From positions 1-5,547 of the forward strand of contig JALGTV010000260.1 of NCBI GenBank assembly GCA_029821215.1: a DNA stretch of 5,547 nt, in the 5' to 3' direction. This document shows positions 1 to 5,349 of the stretch, piece by piece. A program made the position numbers and the translations under genes. The stretch comes from Candidatus Zipacnadia bacterium. GTDB taxonomy: Bacteria > Armatimonadota > Zipacnadia > Zipacnadales > Zipacnadaceae. The first letter of the stretch is position 1, and the number at the start of each line of letters is the position of its first letter. The notes under the pieces are model-generated. The model made no database searches and was not told the DNA's origin. It worked only from the letters and a program-made list of their open reading frames with translations.

Positions 1-753
1 AACCTGCACACTCACACCACCAACTCCGACGGTTGCTATACCCCAGAGCAGGTTACTGAGGTATACGCTGCAGGGGGTTACGACTTTCTGGCCATTACCG
101 ACCACGATAAGGTCACTGAAGTAGACAGTCTCCAGGGGCGAGGGCTAACCGTGCTGCCGGGTGCTGAAGTTACCGTCGCCCCCGCCAATTTCGGGCAGAA
201 TATCCATATTGTCATGCTGGGCGCTGAGGCTATTCCTCAGAGTTATTATGCCAACGCCCCACCCGCAGTCCTGCCGACGTTGGCCGAGTGGTGCCAGATG
301 TGCATACTGGCTCACCCCTTCTGGTCGCTGCTCCAGTTCGCTGACGTTTTACCCCTGGAGGGATATATCGGAGTGGAGGTCTATAACACTACGTGCGAAT
401 ATGGCTCTGGCCGCGGTCCTTCGGAGATGATGTGGGATCTACTCCTGGCTCAGGGCCGTCGGGTCTGGGGCCTGGCAGTGGATGATATCCACCACGAGCA
501 TGATGCTATGCATGGCTGGGTGATGCTTAAAGCCGAAGATAATAGCCCTCCGGCTATCTACACTGCACTGCGCGAGGGGCAATTCTATTCATCCACTGGC
601 CCTGAGATTCACAACCTCCAAATAGAGGGCGACCAGGTCCAGGTGGAGTGCTCACCTTGCCGGGAAGTTGCGGTTATTGCGGCCGCGCCTGGCCAGGGCT
701 GTACGTCGCGGCGACTGGAGATTGCCCTCCCGCACTGCGGCGGTGCGGGTTGA
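1..753 (+). CDS. PHP-domain metallohydrolase, CehA/McbA type (5' partial, frameshifted 3' end)
   Basis: The frame is open from the first base, so the start lies outside the window, probably only a few codons away because the first PHP motif is already at residues 2-11 (LHTHTTNSDG). Further PHP metal-site motifs follow in order: TDHD at 33-36, GAE at 54-56, a His at 69, AHPFW at 104-108 and DDIHH at 161-165. The stretch EVYNTT (126-131), then GRRVWGLAVDD, and SSTGPEI near 197 are typical of the CehA/McbA branch. PHP proteins hydrolyse phosphoester or related bonds using a cluster of two or three metals; the substrate of this branch is usually unknown and cannot be told here. All metal-binding motifs are intact, so the catalytic part could still fold. 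The frame ends at TGA 751-753 with an atypical tail (after LEIALPHCG), while the expected family C-terminus continues in another frame, listed separately. No signal peptide can be judged because the N-terminus is missing. Confidence 0.9.
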   Translation, partial: NLHTHTTNSDGCYTPEQVTEVYAAGGYDFLAITDHDKVTEVDSLQGRGLTVLPGAEVTVAPANFGQNIHIVMLGAEAIPQSYYANAPPAVLPTLAEWCQMCILAHPFWSLLQFADVLPLEGYIGVEVYNTTCEYGSGRGPSEMMWDLLLAQGRRVWGLAVDDIHHEHDAMHGWVMLKAEDNSPPAIYTALREGQFYSSTGPEIHNLQIEGDQVQVECSPCREVAVIAAAPGQGCTSRRLEIALPHCGGAG

Positions 754-826
754 ATGTATTGATGAGGCCGGCCACAAGGCATGGAGTAATCCGTTCTTTC
801 CCGCTGATAATCCGCCCAGGCATTGA
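743..826 (+). pseudogene. out-of-frame C-terminal segment of the PHP-domain gene
   Basis: From 743, in a frame one base off from the gene upstream, the DNA encodes VRVECIDEAGHKAWSNPFF followed by eight residues and TGA at 824-826. A strand of the form yVRVEvvDaxGrxAWSNPi is the standard end of PHP proteins of this type, so this is the true C-terminus separated by an indel. The upstream frame is still plausible through LEIALPHCG (up to about 741), which places the shift at roughly 738-743, in the GC-rich stretch gcggcggtgcggg. One extra base or two missing bases would account for it. Whether this is a real mutation or a sequencing/assembly error cannot be decided from one sequence. Confidence 0.8.
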
Positions 827-851
827 TATCCTAAGTGTACATGATCCAATA

Positions 852-871
852 CTCGAACGGTAGCCGTCGAG
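852..871. terminator. possible hairpin between convergent genes
   Basis: CTCGA-CGG pairs with CCG-TCGAG around a TAG loop: eight base pairs with one bulged A at 857. It sits 26 bases after the last codon of the PHP gene and about 100 bases beyond the end of the convergent minus-strand ORF, where a bidirectional terminator would be expected. There is no T-run on either side, so an intrinsic terminator is not well supported. The rest of 827-969 shows nothing else apart from a second small inverted repeat at 896-911 centred on GCCGGC. Confidence 0.3.
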
Positions 872-969
872 CAGAACTCGGCTCAGTAAGGCCATGCCAA
901 AGCCGGCTGGCCGCCGTTGGGAGATGCTTCGCTACCACTCGTCATACTTCAGGTAAGGCCAGCCTACGG

Positions 970-1338
970 TTATGGGAGTCCGGAACCCAGAATACGAGGG
1001 CCGTTCATACCAATACTGACCGGGAAGGGGACGAGGCGTATACGATAGCGCTCCCCCTTGACTGCCCTATATTGGAGAACCGTGCGCATTATCACGAAGT
1101 CGGAGTTGGCCCACATCTCCGAAGACGAAGGGGCAACATTGCAATGAAAGACCATATCTCCGTTTTCCATCTCCATCCTGACGTACCGCCAGGAGTGGAA
1201 AGCACGTCGGCAGCAGCTACGCAACTCGATGGAGGTGCCCGCATCATAGTGGTTTCCCGGAATCCAGTCTATCTCATAGGTGTACTGACGAGTCATCGAA
1301 CAGCGAGTATCAACCTGATTAGCTAACTGCAGACTCAT
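970..1338 (-). CDS. hypothetical protein, 122 residues
   Basis: I do not recognise a family. The ORF runs from ATG at 1338 to TAA at 970-972, with an in-frame TAG eight codons before the start; a second possible start is Met15 (MTRQYTYEID). A weak purine-rich ribosome site (aagaag) precedes the first ATG. The product is rich in aromatic residues (W25, W50, W76 and many Tyr) with alternating hydrophobic stretches such as RYVRMEME, FVIMRTVLQY and RYRIRLVPFP that suggest beta strands. It has four Cys (13, 42, 43, 66), no signal peptide and no membrane segment. A promoter-like pair with a perfect -35 lies 56-82 bases upstream in the right orientation. The opposite strand is also open over 835-1326 in the exactly complementary codon register, so one of the two is a shadow. 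I prefer the minus strand because of its more protein-like composition and its promoter. It ends facing the PHP gene and has no operon partner. Confidence 0.45.
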   Translation of the reverse strand: MSLQLANQVDTRCSMTRQYTYEIDWIPGNHYDAGTSIELRSCCRRAFHSWRYVRMEMENGDMVFHCNVAPSSSEMWANSDFVIMRTVLQYRAVKGERYRIRLVPFPVSIGMNGPRILGSGLP

Positions 1339-1393
1339 GATACACTTCTTGTGAAAAGGCTATTTGGGATATTTCCCATTTGCTGCTTGGTTG

Positions 1394-1420
1394 GCTATAT
1401 ATTCTCCGTGTATGTGTCAA
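1394..1420 (-). promoter_or_regulatory. sigma-70-like promoter for the 122-residue ORF
   Basis: Read on the minus strand, TTGACA (1420-1415) matches the -35 consensus exactly and TATAGC (1399-1394) is a moderate -10, with a 15-bp spacer that is a little short. The -10 lies 55 bases before the ATG at 1338. Between them, at 1365-1378, is a small inverted repeat (TGGGA, four-base loop, TCCCA) that would fall in the leader and might be an operator; that is speculation. Confidence 0.35.
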
Positions 1421-1479
1421 TTTCCTTCTCCCACCCACTATGTACGCACAAGAATCAGGGATTTGCAGGCCGGGCAGAG

Positions 1480-1503
1480 GTTACTCGCTATTAATTGAGT
1501 AAC
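1480..1503. repeat. perfect 7-bp inverted repeat with AT-rich centre
   Basis: GTTACTC (1480-1486) and GAGTAAC (1497-1503) are perfect complements around the ten-base centre gctattaatt. It lies about 125 bases before the exported-protein gene, inside the 289-base non-coding gap 1339-1627. The form fits a regulator-binding palindrome or a short hairpin; there is no T-tract. I see no convincing -35/-10 pair for the plus strand in this gap. Confidence 0.4.
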
Positions 1504-1627
1504 TCTGAGAGCCTTTGAGTCGTTAGCAGACACACTGCGTCTACTAATTGATAGCGGCTCCACCTTATGTACCAGTACTACTGTGGACACCAGCAGGTCA
1601 ATCTTTGCGAAAGGCGGTGAGAGAACC

Positions 1628-2032
1628 ATGATAGGTGCGACGGCCTATAGGAGCGTAGCTGTTTGTCTGGTGGCAGTATTGGCGCTAACGGTGGGTTCAG
1701 CAAAGGTGGCCCGGGCGGGGGGGGACCTGCCCAAGATTCTCGCTGGTGCAGCGGTGGGCTATCTGATGTACAAAGCCCTTGAGGATGCTGATGACCGAGG
1801 GCAAGACCGCTGTCAGCGCTGTGAACCCCATCGGCGGTATAACCCGCCCCGGGCGTATGATCATCGGGCGAGGCGGCCTGGGTCTGTCTGGAAAGCGTAC
1901 GACCGCGGCTACCGGGGTGGGTGGCAAGTTTATGTCGAATATGGCCACCAGCGTGGTCGGGACCACGGCAAGAAAGTAGACTTCCGACGGGTCTATCGGT
2001 TTGTGCCGCCCCGTGGCTATCGTGCGTGGTGA
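1628..2032 (+). CDS. small exported basic protein, function unknown (134 residues)
   Basis: The start at ATG 1628 is chosen because GGTGAG lies six bases upstream and because it begins a textbook signal peptide: Arg8, then a hydrophobic core (about residues 9-25), and a likely signal peptidase I site after ARA at 28-30. An in-frame GTG at 1583 would put 15 extra polar residues in front and has no better ribosome site. The mature part has a short glycine/alanine-rich helix-like segment (ILAGAAVGYLMYKAL, 37-51), then an acidic patch, a CxxC pair (C62, C65), and a strongly basic Tyr/Arg/Gly-rich tail with PPRGYRAW at the end. The Gly/Ala segment is reminiscent of glycine-zipper envelope proteins, and the tail faintly of small periplasmic proteins such as RcnB, but neither match is firm. 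It should act outside the cytoplasmic membrane. Eight consecutive G (1717-1724) code for the region just after the cleavage site and would make the gene prone to slippage. No operon partner is seen. Confidence 0.7.
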   Translation: MIGATAYRSVAVCLVAVLALTVGSAKVARAGGDLPKILAGAAVGYLMYKALEDADDRGQDRCQRCEPHRRYNPPRAYDHRARRPGSVWKAYDRGYRGGWQVYVEYGHQRGRDHGKKVDFRRVYRFVPPRGYRAW

Positions 2033-2068
2033 TAGAGGCTAGCATTCTCCGGCAGCTGTTCACCATTA

Positions 2069-2119
2069 GTCTCTATCTTTGATACAAGGTGTGGAGCCGC
2101 TATCAGAACTAATAGAGAC
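2069..2119. repeat. long imperfect inverted repeat downstream of the exported-protein gene
   Basis: GTCTCTAT (2069-2076) pairs with ATAGAGAC (2112-2119), and inside it GATA (2081-2084) pairs with TATC (2101-2104), giving a two-part stem. It starts 37 bases after the stop codon and could terminate or stabilise that transcript, although no T-run follows. The rest of the 2033-2243 gap shows no gene that I can support. Confidence 0.4.
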
Positions 2120-2243
2120 ACTGTGTTAGGCAGGGAGCATCTGCTGCTGTTGCCAGTATCTAATCAATCACCAGATAGGCTGCCAGGTATGCTGTATGTC
2201 TTCTCAGCCTAAGATGTTTTGCCCGGGCATGAGGCGGACATAC

Positions 2244-3094
2244 CTAGAAACCCGGCTGGAAAGGGGCGCTTTTTCGTGCCGCAAATGGGCTAATTTGTGT
2301 GCGGGTGATGATGGGGTGGGCTGATCTTAGGTTGCGGCGGTTGTTGTCGGGTTTGCGTTCGCGGAATACGGCGATGAAAGCCACAGAAGCCGCCCGGGCC
2401 CAAGACCTGACAAAACAGCGGCGCAAAAAGTCACCAAGCACACCCTCTGTGCCCATCCAACTGGCCATTAGGGTCAGGTTGGCCACCGTAGCCGCCATCA
2501 GTGCCTGAAACTGTGTCTTCATCCGTCCGCAGTATCTGCTCTGTCGTATTCCCAGCCCCACCAGCCGCCCGATGCGATGCTCTATCACCACCCGATCGCA
2601 GTACTGCTGGTCAAAGTAGGGAGTCTGCGCCAGCACCCGGTACAGCTTGGCGATGCCATGAGCAATCAGATTGTAGGTATCCTCTACCGCGCCGCGCCCG
2701 AAAATGTGGGTGCTATCTACTGCCACTCGCGCTTTGCGGCCCTTCAGGTAGCCGACCTGTCGGGCGTACTCCAGGTTGCGCACAAACACCGCCTGCGCCT
2801 GGTCGTGGATGACAAGTTGGGCGCGGAAAAGCTGCAGCGTACTTTTGGCGAAAGGCCGCTCGTCCATCTCTACGCTCAGAGCTACCTTCCAGCGCATATC
2901 ATAAGCCGCCTGCTTGGTGGCCTCAGCATCCGAGACCTTATCGTGGGCCTGTAGCAACAGCGCTATCGCCAGCAAGTTGGGCGGCACCGACAGCCGACCA
3001 AAGTCCCGGCAGTAAAGCTATCGGTGCTCACGAAATCCCGATACTGGTTATCTGCCGAAAACAAATTCTGCTGATTGGGGCGGCGTCCTATCAT
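2244..3094 (-). pseudogene. IS1182-like transposase remnant with two internal deletions
   Basis: The original start is ATG at 3094-3092, preceded by AAGGAG at eight bases' spacing, giving MIGRRPNQQNLF and continuing to STDSF (ending 3014). The frame then breaks: the next family segment, YCRDFGRLSVPPNLLAIALL, begins at 3014 in another frame, and some 20-25 residues expected between them are missing. From there a single frame runs to TAG at 2244-2246. It keeps the helical N-terminal region (VSDAEA..., DMRWKVAL), the AVDSTHIFGRGAVEDTYNL motif with the likely first catalytic Asp, and the VVIEHRIGRLVGLGIRQ region with the likely catalytic Glu. These two lie only about 45 residues apart, whereas full-length relatives have a long segment carrying the second Asp between them. 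The join is near 2610-2632 (after KLYRVLAQ) and happens to be in frame. The protein cannot be an active transposase. The family name rests on recalled motif patterns. Confidence 0.85.
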
Positions 3095-3122
3095 ACCGAT
3101 GGCTCCTTGGACCTGATAGCAC

Positions 3123-3160
3123 CACACCCACATTCTATCCTCACACCCACATTCTATCCT
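3123..3160. repeat. perfect tandem duplication of a 19-bp unit
   Basis: The unit cacacccacattctatcct occurs twice without mismatch (3123-3141 and 3142-3160). It lies 28 bases upstream of the transposase start, so it is in the promoter or end region of the old insertion sequence. The exact identity of the copies suggests a recent duplication or conserved function such as a protein-binding site. Confidence 0.85.
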
Positions 3161-3291
3161 CATTTATCCATCTCCTCAACCATCCCACTTTTCGGCCGGA
3201 TTTCTAGTATAGTAGGGGCGCCAGCGTCACAGAGACAATACAGCTAATCCCCAAATATCTCCTCCAGCAGTTCCTCCGTATCCGTATTGAC
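3161..3291. other. gap between SOD gene and IS remnant
   Basis: No independent gene is supported. The part next to the SOD stop codon (3244-3291, minus strand) encodes in the same frame a short acidic stretch discussed under findings. Small palindromes (CGGCCG, GGCGCC) occur, but I see no clear intrinsic terminator for the SOD transcript. Confidence 0.4.
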
Positions 3292-3897
3292 TCAGTCATT
3301 CTCCTTCGCCGCCGCCAGGCGGGTGGCGACATCATCCCAGTTGATAACATCAAAGAAGCCCTCGGTGAACTCAGGTCGGCGGTTCTGGTACTGGAGGTAA
3401 TAAGCATGCTCCCAGACGTCCAGCACGAGCATCGGAGTCACAACACCCCACTGGGCCAGATTCTGGTGCTTCTCGGCCTGCAGAATCACCAGTTGCGAGC
3501 GCAGCGGCTGCCAGGCCAGCACGCCCCACCCCGAGCCTTGCACACTGTTACTGGCCGATAGGAACTGGGCCTTGAAGGTAGCGAACGAGCCGAAGGCTTT
3601 GTTGATTTGTGCAGCCAGTTCTCCCTCCGGCTCACCCCCGCCGGCCGGACTCATATTGTTCCAGAACAGACTATGCAACAGATGGCCTGAATAGTTGAAT
3701 GCCACCGCGTCGCACAGCGTGCGAATGGCCGAGAAATCTCCCGACTGCTGAGCGGCTTTTATCTTCTCCTCCGCCTCATTGAGGCCCTTGACATAGCCCG
3801 CGTGATGCTTGTCGTGATGCAGGTGCATCGTCTCTTCATTTAGGAACGGCTCCAGGGCATCATAAGCATACGGCAGGTCAGGTAGTTGGTGCGGCAT
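3292..3897 (-). CDS. Fe/Mn-family superoxide dismutase (201 residues)
   Basis: The enzyme converts two superoxide ions to O2 and H2O2 in the cytoplasm; there is no signal peptide. The N-terminal helical hairpin domain begins LPDLPYAYDALEP and carries HLHHDKHHAGY; the C-terminal domain has GSGWGVLAW and the family signature DVWEHAYY followed by QYQNRRPE and INWDDV. Counting from the chosen start, the four metal ligands are H27, H75, D160 and H164, all present, and Tyr35 corresponds to the conserved second-sphere Tyr. The motif SGHLLH before SLFW resembles MnSOD and archaeal enzymes rather than the AAQxWNH of E. coli-type FeSOD, but metal choice cannot be read safely from sequence. Start: AGGAGGT sits seven bases before ATG 3897, while an ATG two codons earlier (3903) lies only one base from the ribosome site. 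It follows the flavodiiron gene on the same strand after a gap of about 180 bp. Its H2O2 product would be a substrate for the peroxiredoxin upstream. Confidence 0.95.
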   Translation of the reverse strand: MPHQLPDLPYAYDALEPFLNEETMHLHHDKHHAGYVKGLNEAEEKIKAAQQSGDFSAIRTLCDAVAFNYSGHLLHSLFWNNMSPAGGGEPEGELAAQINKAFGSFATFKAQFLSASNSVQGSGWGVLAWQPLRSQLVILQAEKHQNLAQWGVVTPMLVLDVWEHAYYLQYQNRRPEFTEGFFDVINWDDVATRLAAAKEND

Positions 3898-3903
3898 AGT
3901 CAT

Positions 3904-3910
3904 ACCTCCT
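3904..3910 (-). promoter_or_regulatory. strong ribosome binding site of the SOD gene
   Basis: Read on the minus strand the bases are AGGAGGT, a near-perfect anti-Shine-Dalgarno match. The spacing decides the start: seven bases to ATG 3897, against one base to ATG 3903. Confidence 0.8.
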
Positions 3911-4081
3911 AATGGGTAGTTGAGGTAACAGTGGCAAATGGGTGACTACTGCTTCGGCCCATGACAAGGCAAGGCTCATTAGTTCCACACCGCTACAACT
4001 GAAGAATTCGAATCTTTCGCCCGTTGGCAGATTGATGATTCTCTCACCGCATAGATGAAAAGGTCAGCCACAAACCCTGGC
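3911..4081. other. gap between the flavodiiron and SOD genes
   Basis: No gene is seen. At about 180 bases it is long for a tightly coupled operon and has room for a separate SOD promoter. A weak minus-strand candidate is TTGCCT followed after 18 bases by TAGTCA, too poor to call. I find no stem with a T-run to end the flavodiiron transcript. Confidence 0.4.
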
Positions 4082-5260
4082 TCAAACAAAATTATGCTCT
4101 TTGTGTTTTGCGGCAATATCATCGGCCAGCTTATCCAGAGCCGCAAAATCCGCCGCTTGCGGAAGGCCTTTGCGAAAGACCGGATCCAATATTTCTACCT
4201 TTAAGTTTGACATAACCTCTGATAATTGCTCAATCGTTCGACTACCCCAGGCGTAGGAGCCAATGATGGAAGCGAACTTCAGTTTTGGGTTTAGGGCATT
4301 AGCCAGATATGCAGCAGAGATTGCGTGAGGATGTGGACCTCCGAGCACCGCAGGCGTCCCCACCACAATGGTGGCGGCATCAACTAAGGCCGTGGCCAGT
4401 TTCCCAATATCCGTGATCTCCAAATTGAATTGCTCTACTTTGACACCCCTTGTCGCTAAGGCATTGACCAAATGCGCTACCATTTTCCTCGTACTGCCGT
4501 GCATTGATACGTAGGGAATGACTACCAGGTTTTTGGGTGGCGAAGAGACCCACTCGTGGTAAGCGTCAATGATGAACGGGGGCTTATCATAGATAGGGCC
4601 ATGACTGGGCGCAATTGCGGCTATTTCATAGTCCTTTATCTTTTCCAGATTCTTCGCAATTATTTGGCGAAAGGGCATCATTATTTCGGCGTAGTATCTC
4701 TTAGCTGCTTCATAAACGCGGGCCTCGTCAGTAGCATACAAATCAGTGGTAGCCAGGTGCGAGCCGAAAAAGTCACAGGTAAATAGAATCTTATCTTCTT
4801 GCAGATAAGTTAACATAGTCTCGGGCCAGTGAACCCAGGGGGTATGGATGAACTCCAGAGTCCTCTGCCCCAGCGACAAAGTTTGCCCATCATCCACGGT
4901 GATGAACCTTTCCTCCGCAACATGCAATAGGCTCATAAGTATTCCCTTACCCTTGGGGGTCGTGACAACCGTGGCGTTAGGGTATTTCACAAGCACGTCA
5001 GGGATCGCTCCCGCATGGTCCTGTTCGGCATGGTGAGCCACAATATAGTCAATACTGGGCACACCTTCCAATTGAGAGGACAAGACATCCACCATGGAAG
5101 GGTCAACAGTATCTAACAAGGCGGTTTTTTCGCTGCCCTCAATCAGGTAGGCGTTATAACTAGTTCCATCAGGAAGGGGTATCAGTGAATCAAATAATCG
5201 TCGGTCCCAATCAATAGCCCCTAACTTGTAGACGCCTTCGGTAATTCTTCTTGCTTCCAT
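4082..5260 (-). CDS. flavodiiron protein (A-type flavoprotein; O2 and/or NO reductase)
   Basis: Flavodiiron proteins reduce O2 to water or NO to N2O in the cytoplasm of anaerobes, using electrons usually supplied by rubredoxin. The N-terminal metallo-beta-lactamase-like domain (about 1-240) has all six di-iron ligands of the family: H77, E79 and D81 in HHAEQDHAG, H144 in PWVHWPETM, D163 in FTCDFFGSH, and H220 in APSHGPIY. The C-terminal flavodoxin domain (about 244-388) shows the FMN phosphate loop SMHGST (252-257), the loop TPAVLGGPHP (302-311) and GSYAWGS (334-340). At 392 residues it is the basic two-domain class, without a C-terminal rubredoxin or flavin reductase domain. The start is ATG 5260 with GAGAGG about eight bases upstream. 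It lies between peroxiredoxin and SOD genes on the same strand, which favours a role in oxygen detoxification over NO, although the sequence alone does not separate the two activities. Confidence 0.95.
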   Translation of the reverse strand: MEARRITEGVYKLGAIDWDRRLFDSLIPLPDGTSYNAYLIEGSEKTALLDTVDPSMVDVLSSQLEGVPSIDYIVAHHAEQDHAGAIPDVLVKYPNATVVTTPKGKGILMSLLHVAEERFITVDDGQTLSLGQRTLEFIHTPWVHWPETMLTYLQEDKILFTCDFFGSHLATTDLYATDEARVYEAAKRYYAEIMMPFRQIIAKNLEKIKDYEIAAIAPSHGPIYDKPPFIIDAYHEWVSSPPKNLVVIPYVSMHGSTRKMVAHLVNALATRGVKVEQFNLEITDIGKLATALVDAATIVVGTPAVLGGPHPHAISAAYLANALNPKLKFASIIGSYAWGSRTIEQLSEVMSNLKVEILDPVFRKGLPQAADFAALDKLADDIAAKHKEHNFV

Positions 5261-5349
5261 ATCAGTAGCCTCTCTTCCTATTTCTTAACATTTTCATTGG
5301 CAGCGATAAATTCGGCTCGTGCTGGGCCACCATCTGTCTGATGCTATTT
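5261..5349. other. gap between the peroxiredoxin and flavodiiron genes
   Basis: At 89 bases, it holds the flavodiiron ribosome site (gagagg on the minus strand, 5268-5273). A possible promoter is too weak to call, and no T-run terminator is obvious. Co-transcription of the two genes is possible but not shown. Confidence 0.4.

Larger units (their letters stand above)
2244..3160 (-). mobile_element. decayed insertion sequence, ends not defined
   Basis: The transposase remnant and its upstream region mark a former insertion sequence. I could not find convincing terminal inverted repeats or a target-site duplication: the best match, gctgccaggt near 2178 against gctatcaggt on the minus strand near 3118, agrees at eight of ten bases and may be chance. 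The limits given are therefore only the coding remnant plus the tandem repeat in front of it. With no active transposase it could move only if an intact copy elsewhere acts on it. Confidence 0.55.

Noticed and set aside
835..1326. Plus-strand open frame of 163 codons
   Set aside because: Its product is low in hydrophobic structure and rich in Arg/His/Thr as expected of an antisense shadow. It has no ribosome site that I can see, and the complementary minus frame has better promoter and composition evidence.
1578..2066. Minus-strand open frame of 162 codons
   Set aside because: It is antisense to the exported-protein gene; the Pro/His/Ser-rich product is typical of a shadow of Gly/Arg-rich codons.
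2501..2954. Plus-strand open frames of 103 and 125 codons
   Set aside because: They lie antisense to well-recognised transposase motifs and show no motif of their own.
2170..3120. Terminal inverted repeats gctgccaggt / gctatcaggt for the insertion sequence
   Set aside because: Only eight of ten bases match, with no extension of the match and no flanking target duplication; this is within what chance would give.
3204..3407. Minus-strand 67-codon frame overlapping the end of the SOD gene
   Set aside because: It overlaps the conserved SOD C-terminus in another frame and has a low-complexity Arg-rich centre; there is no ribosome site.
3898..3903. Upstream ATG at 3903 as the SOD start (203 residues)
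   Set aside because: It lies one base from AGGAGG, too close for initiation; ATG 3897 is at seven bases and gives the usual N-terminus of the family.
4556..5036. Plus-strand frames of 76 and 62 codons
   Set aside because: Both are antisense to the flavodiiron gene, whose motifs are complete.
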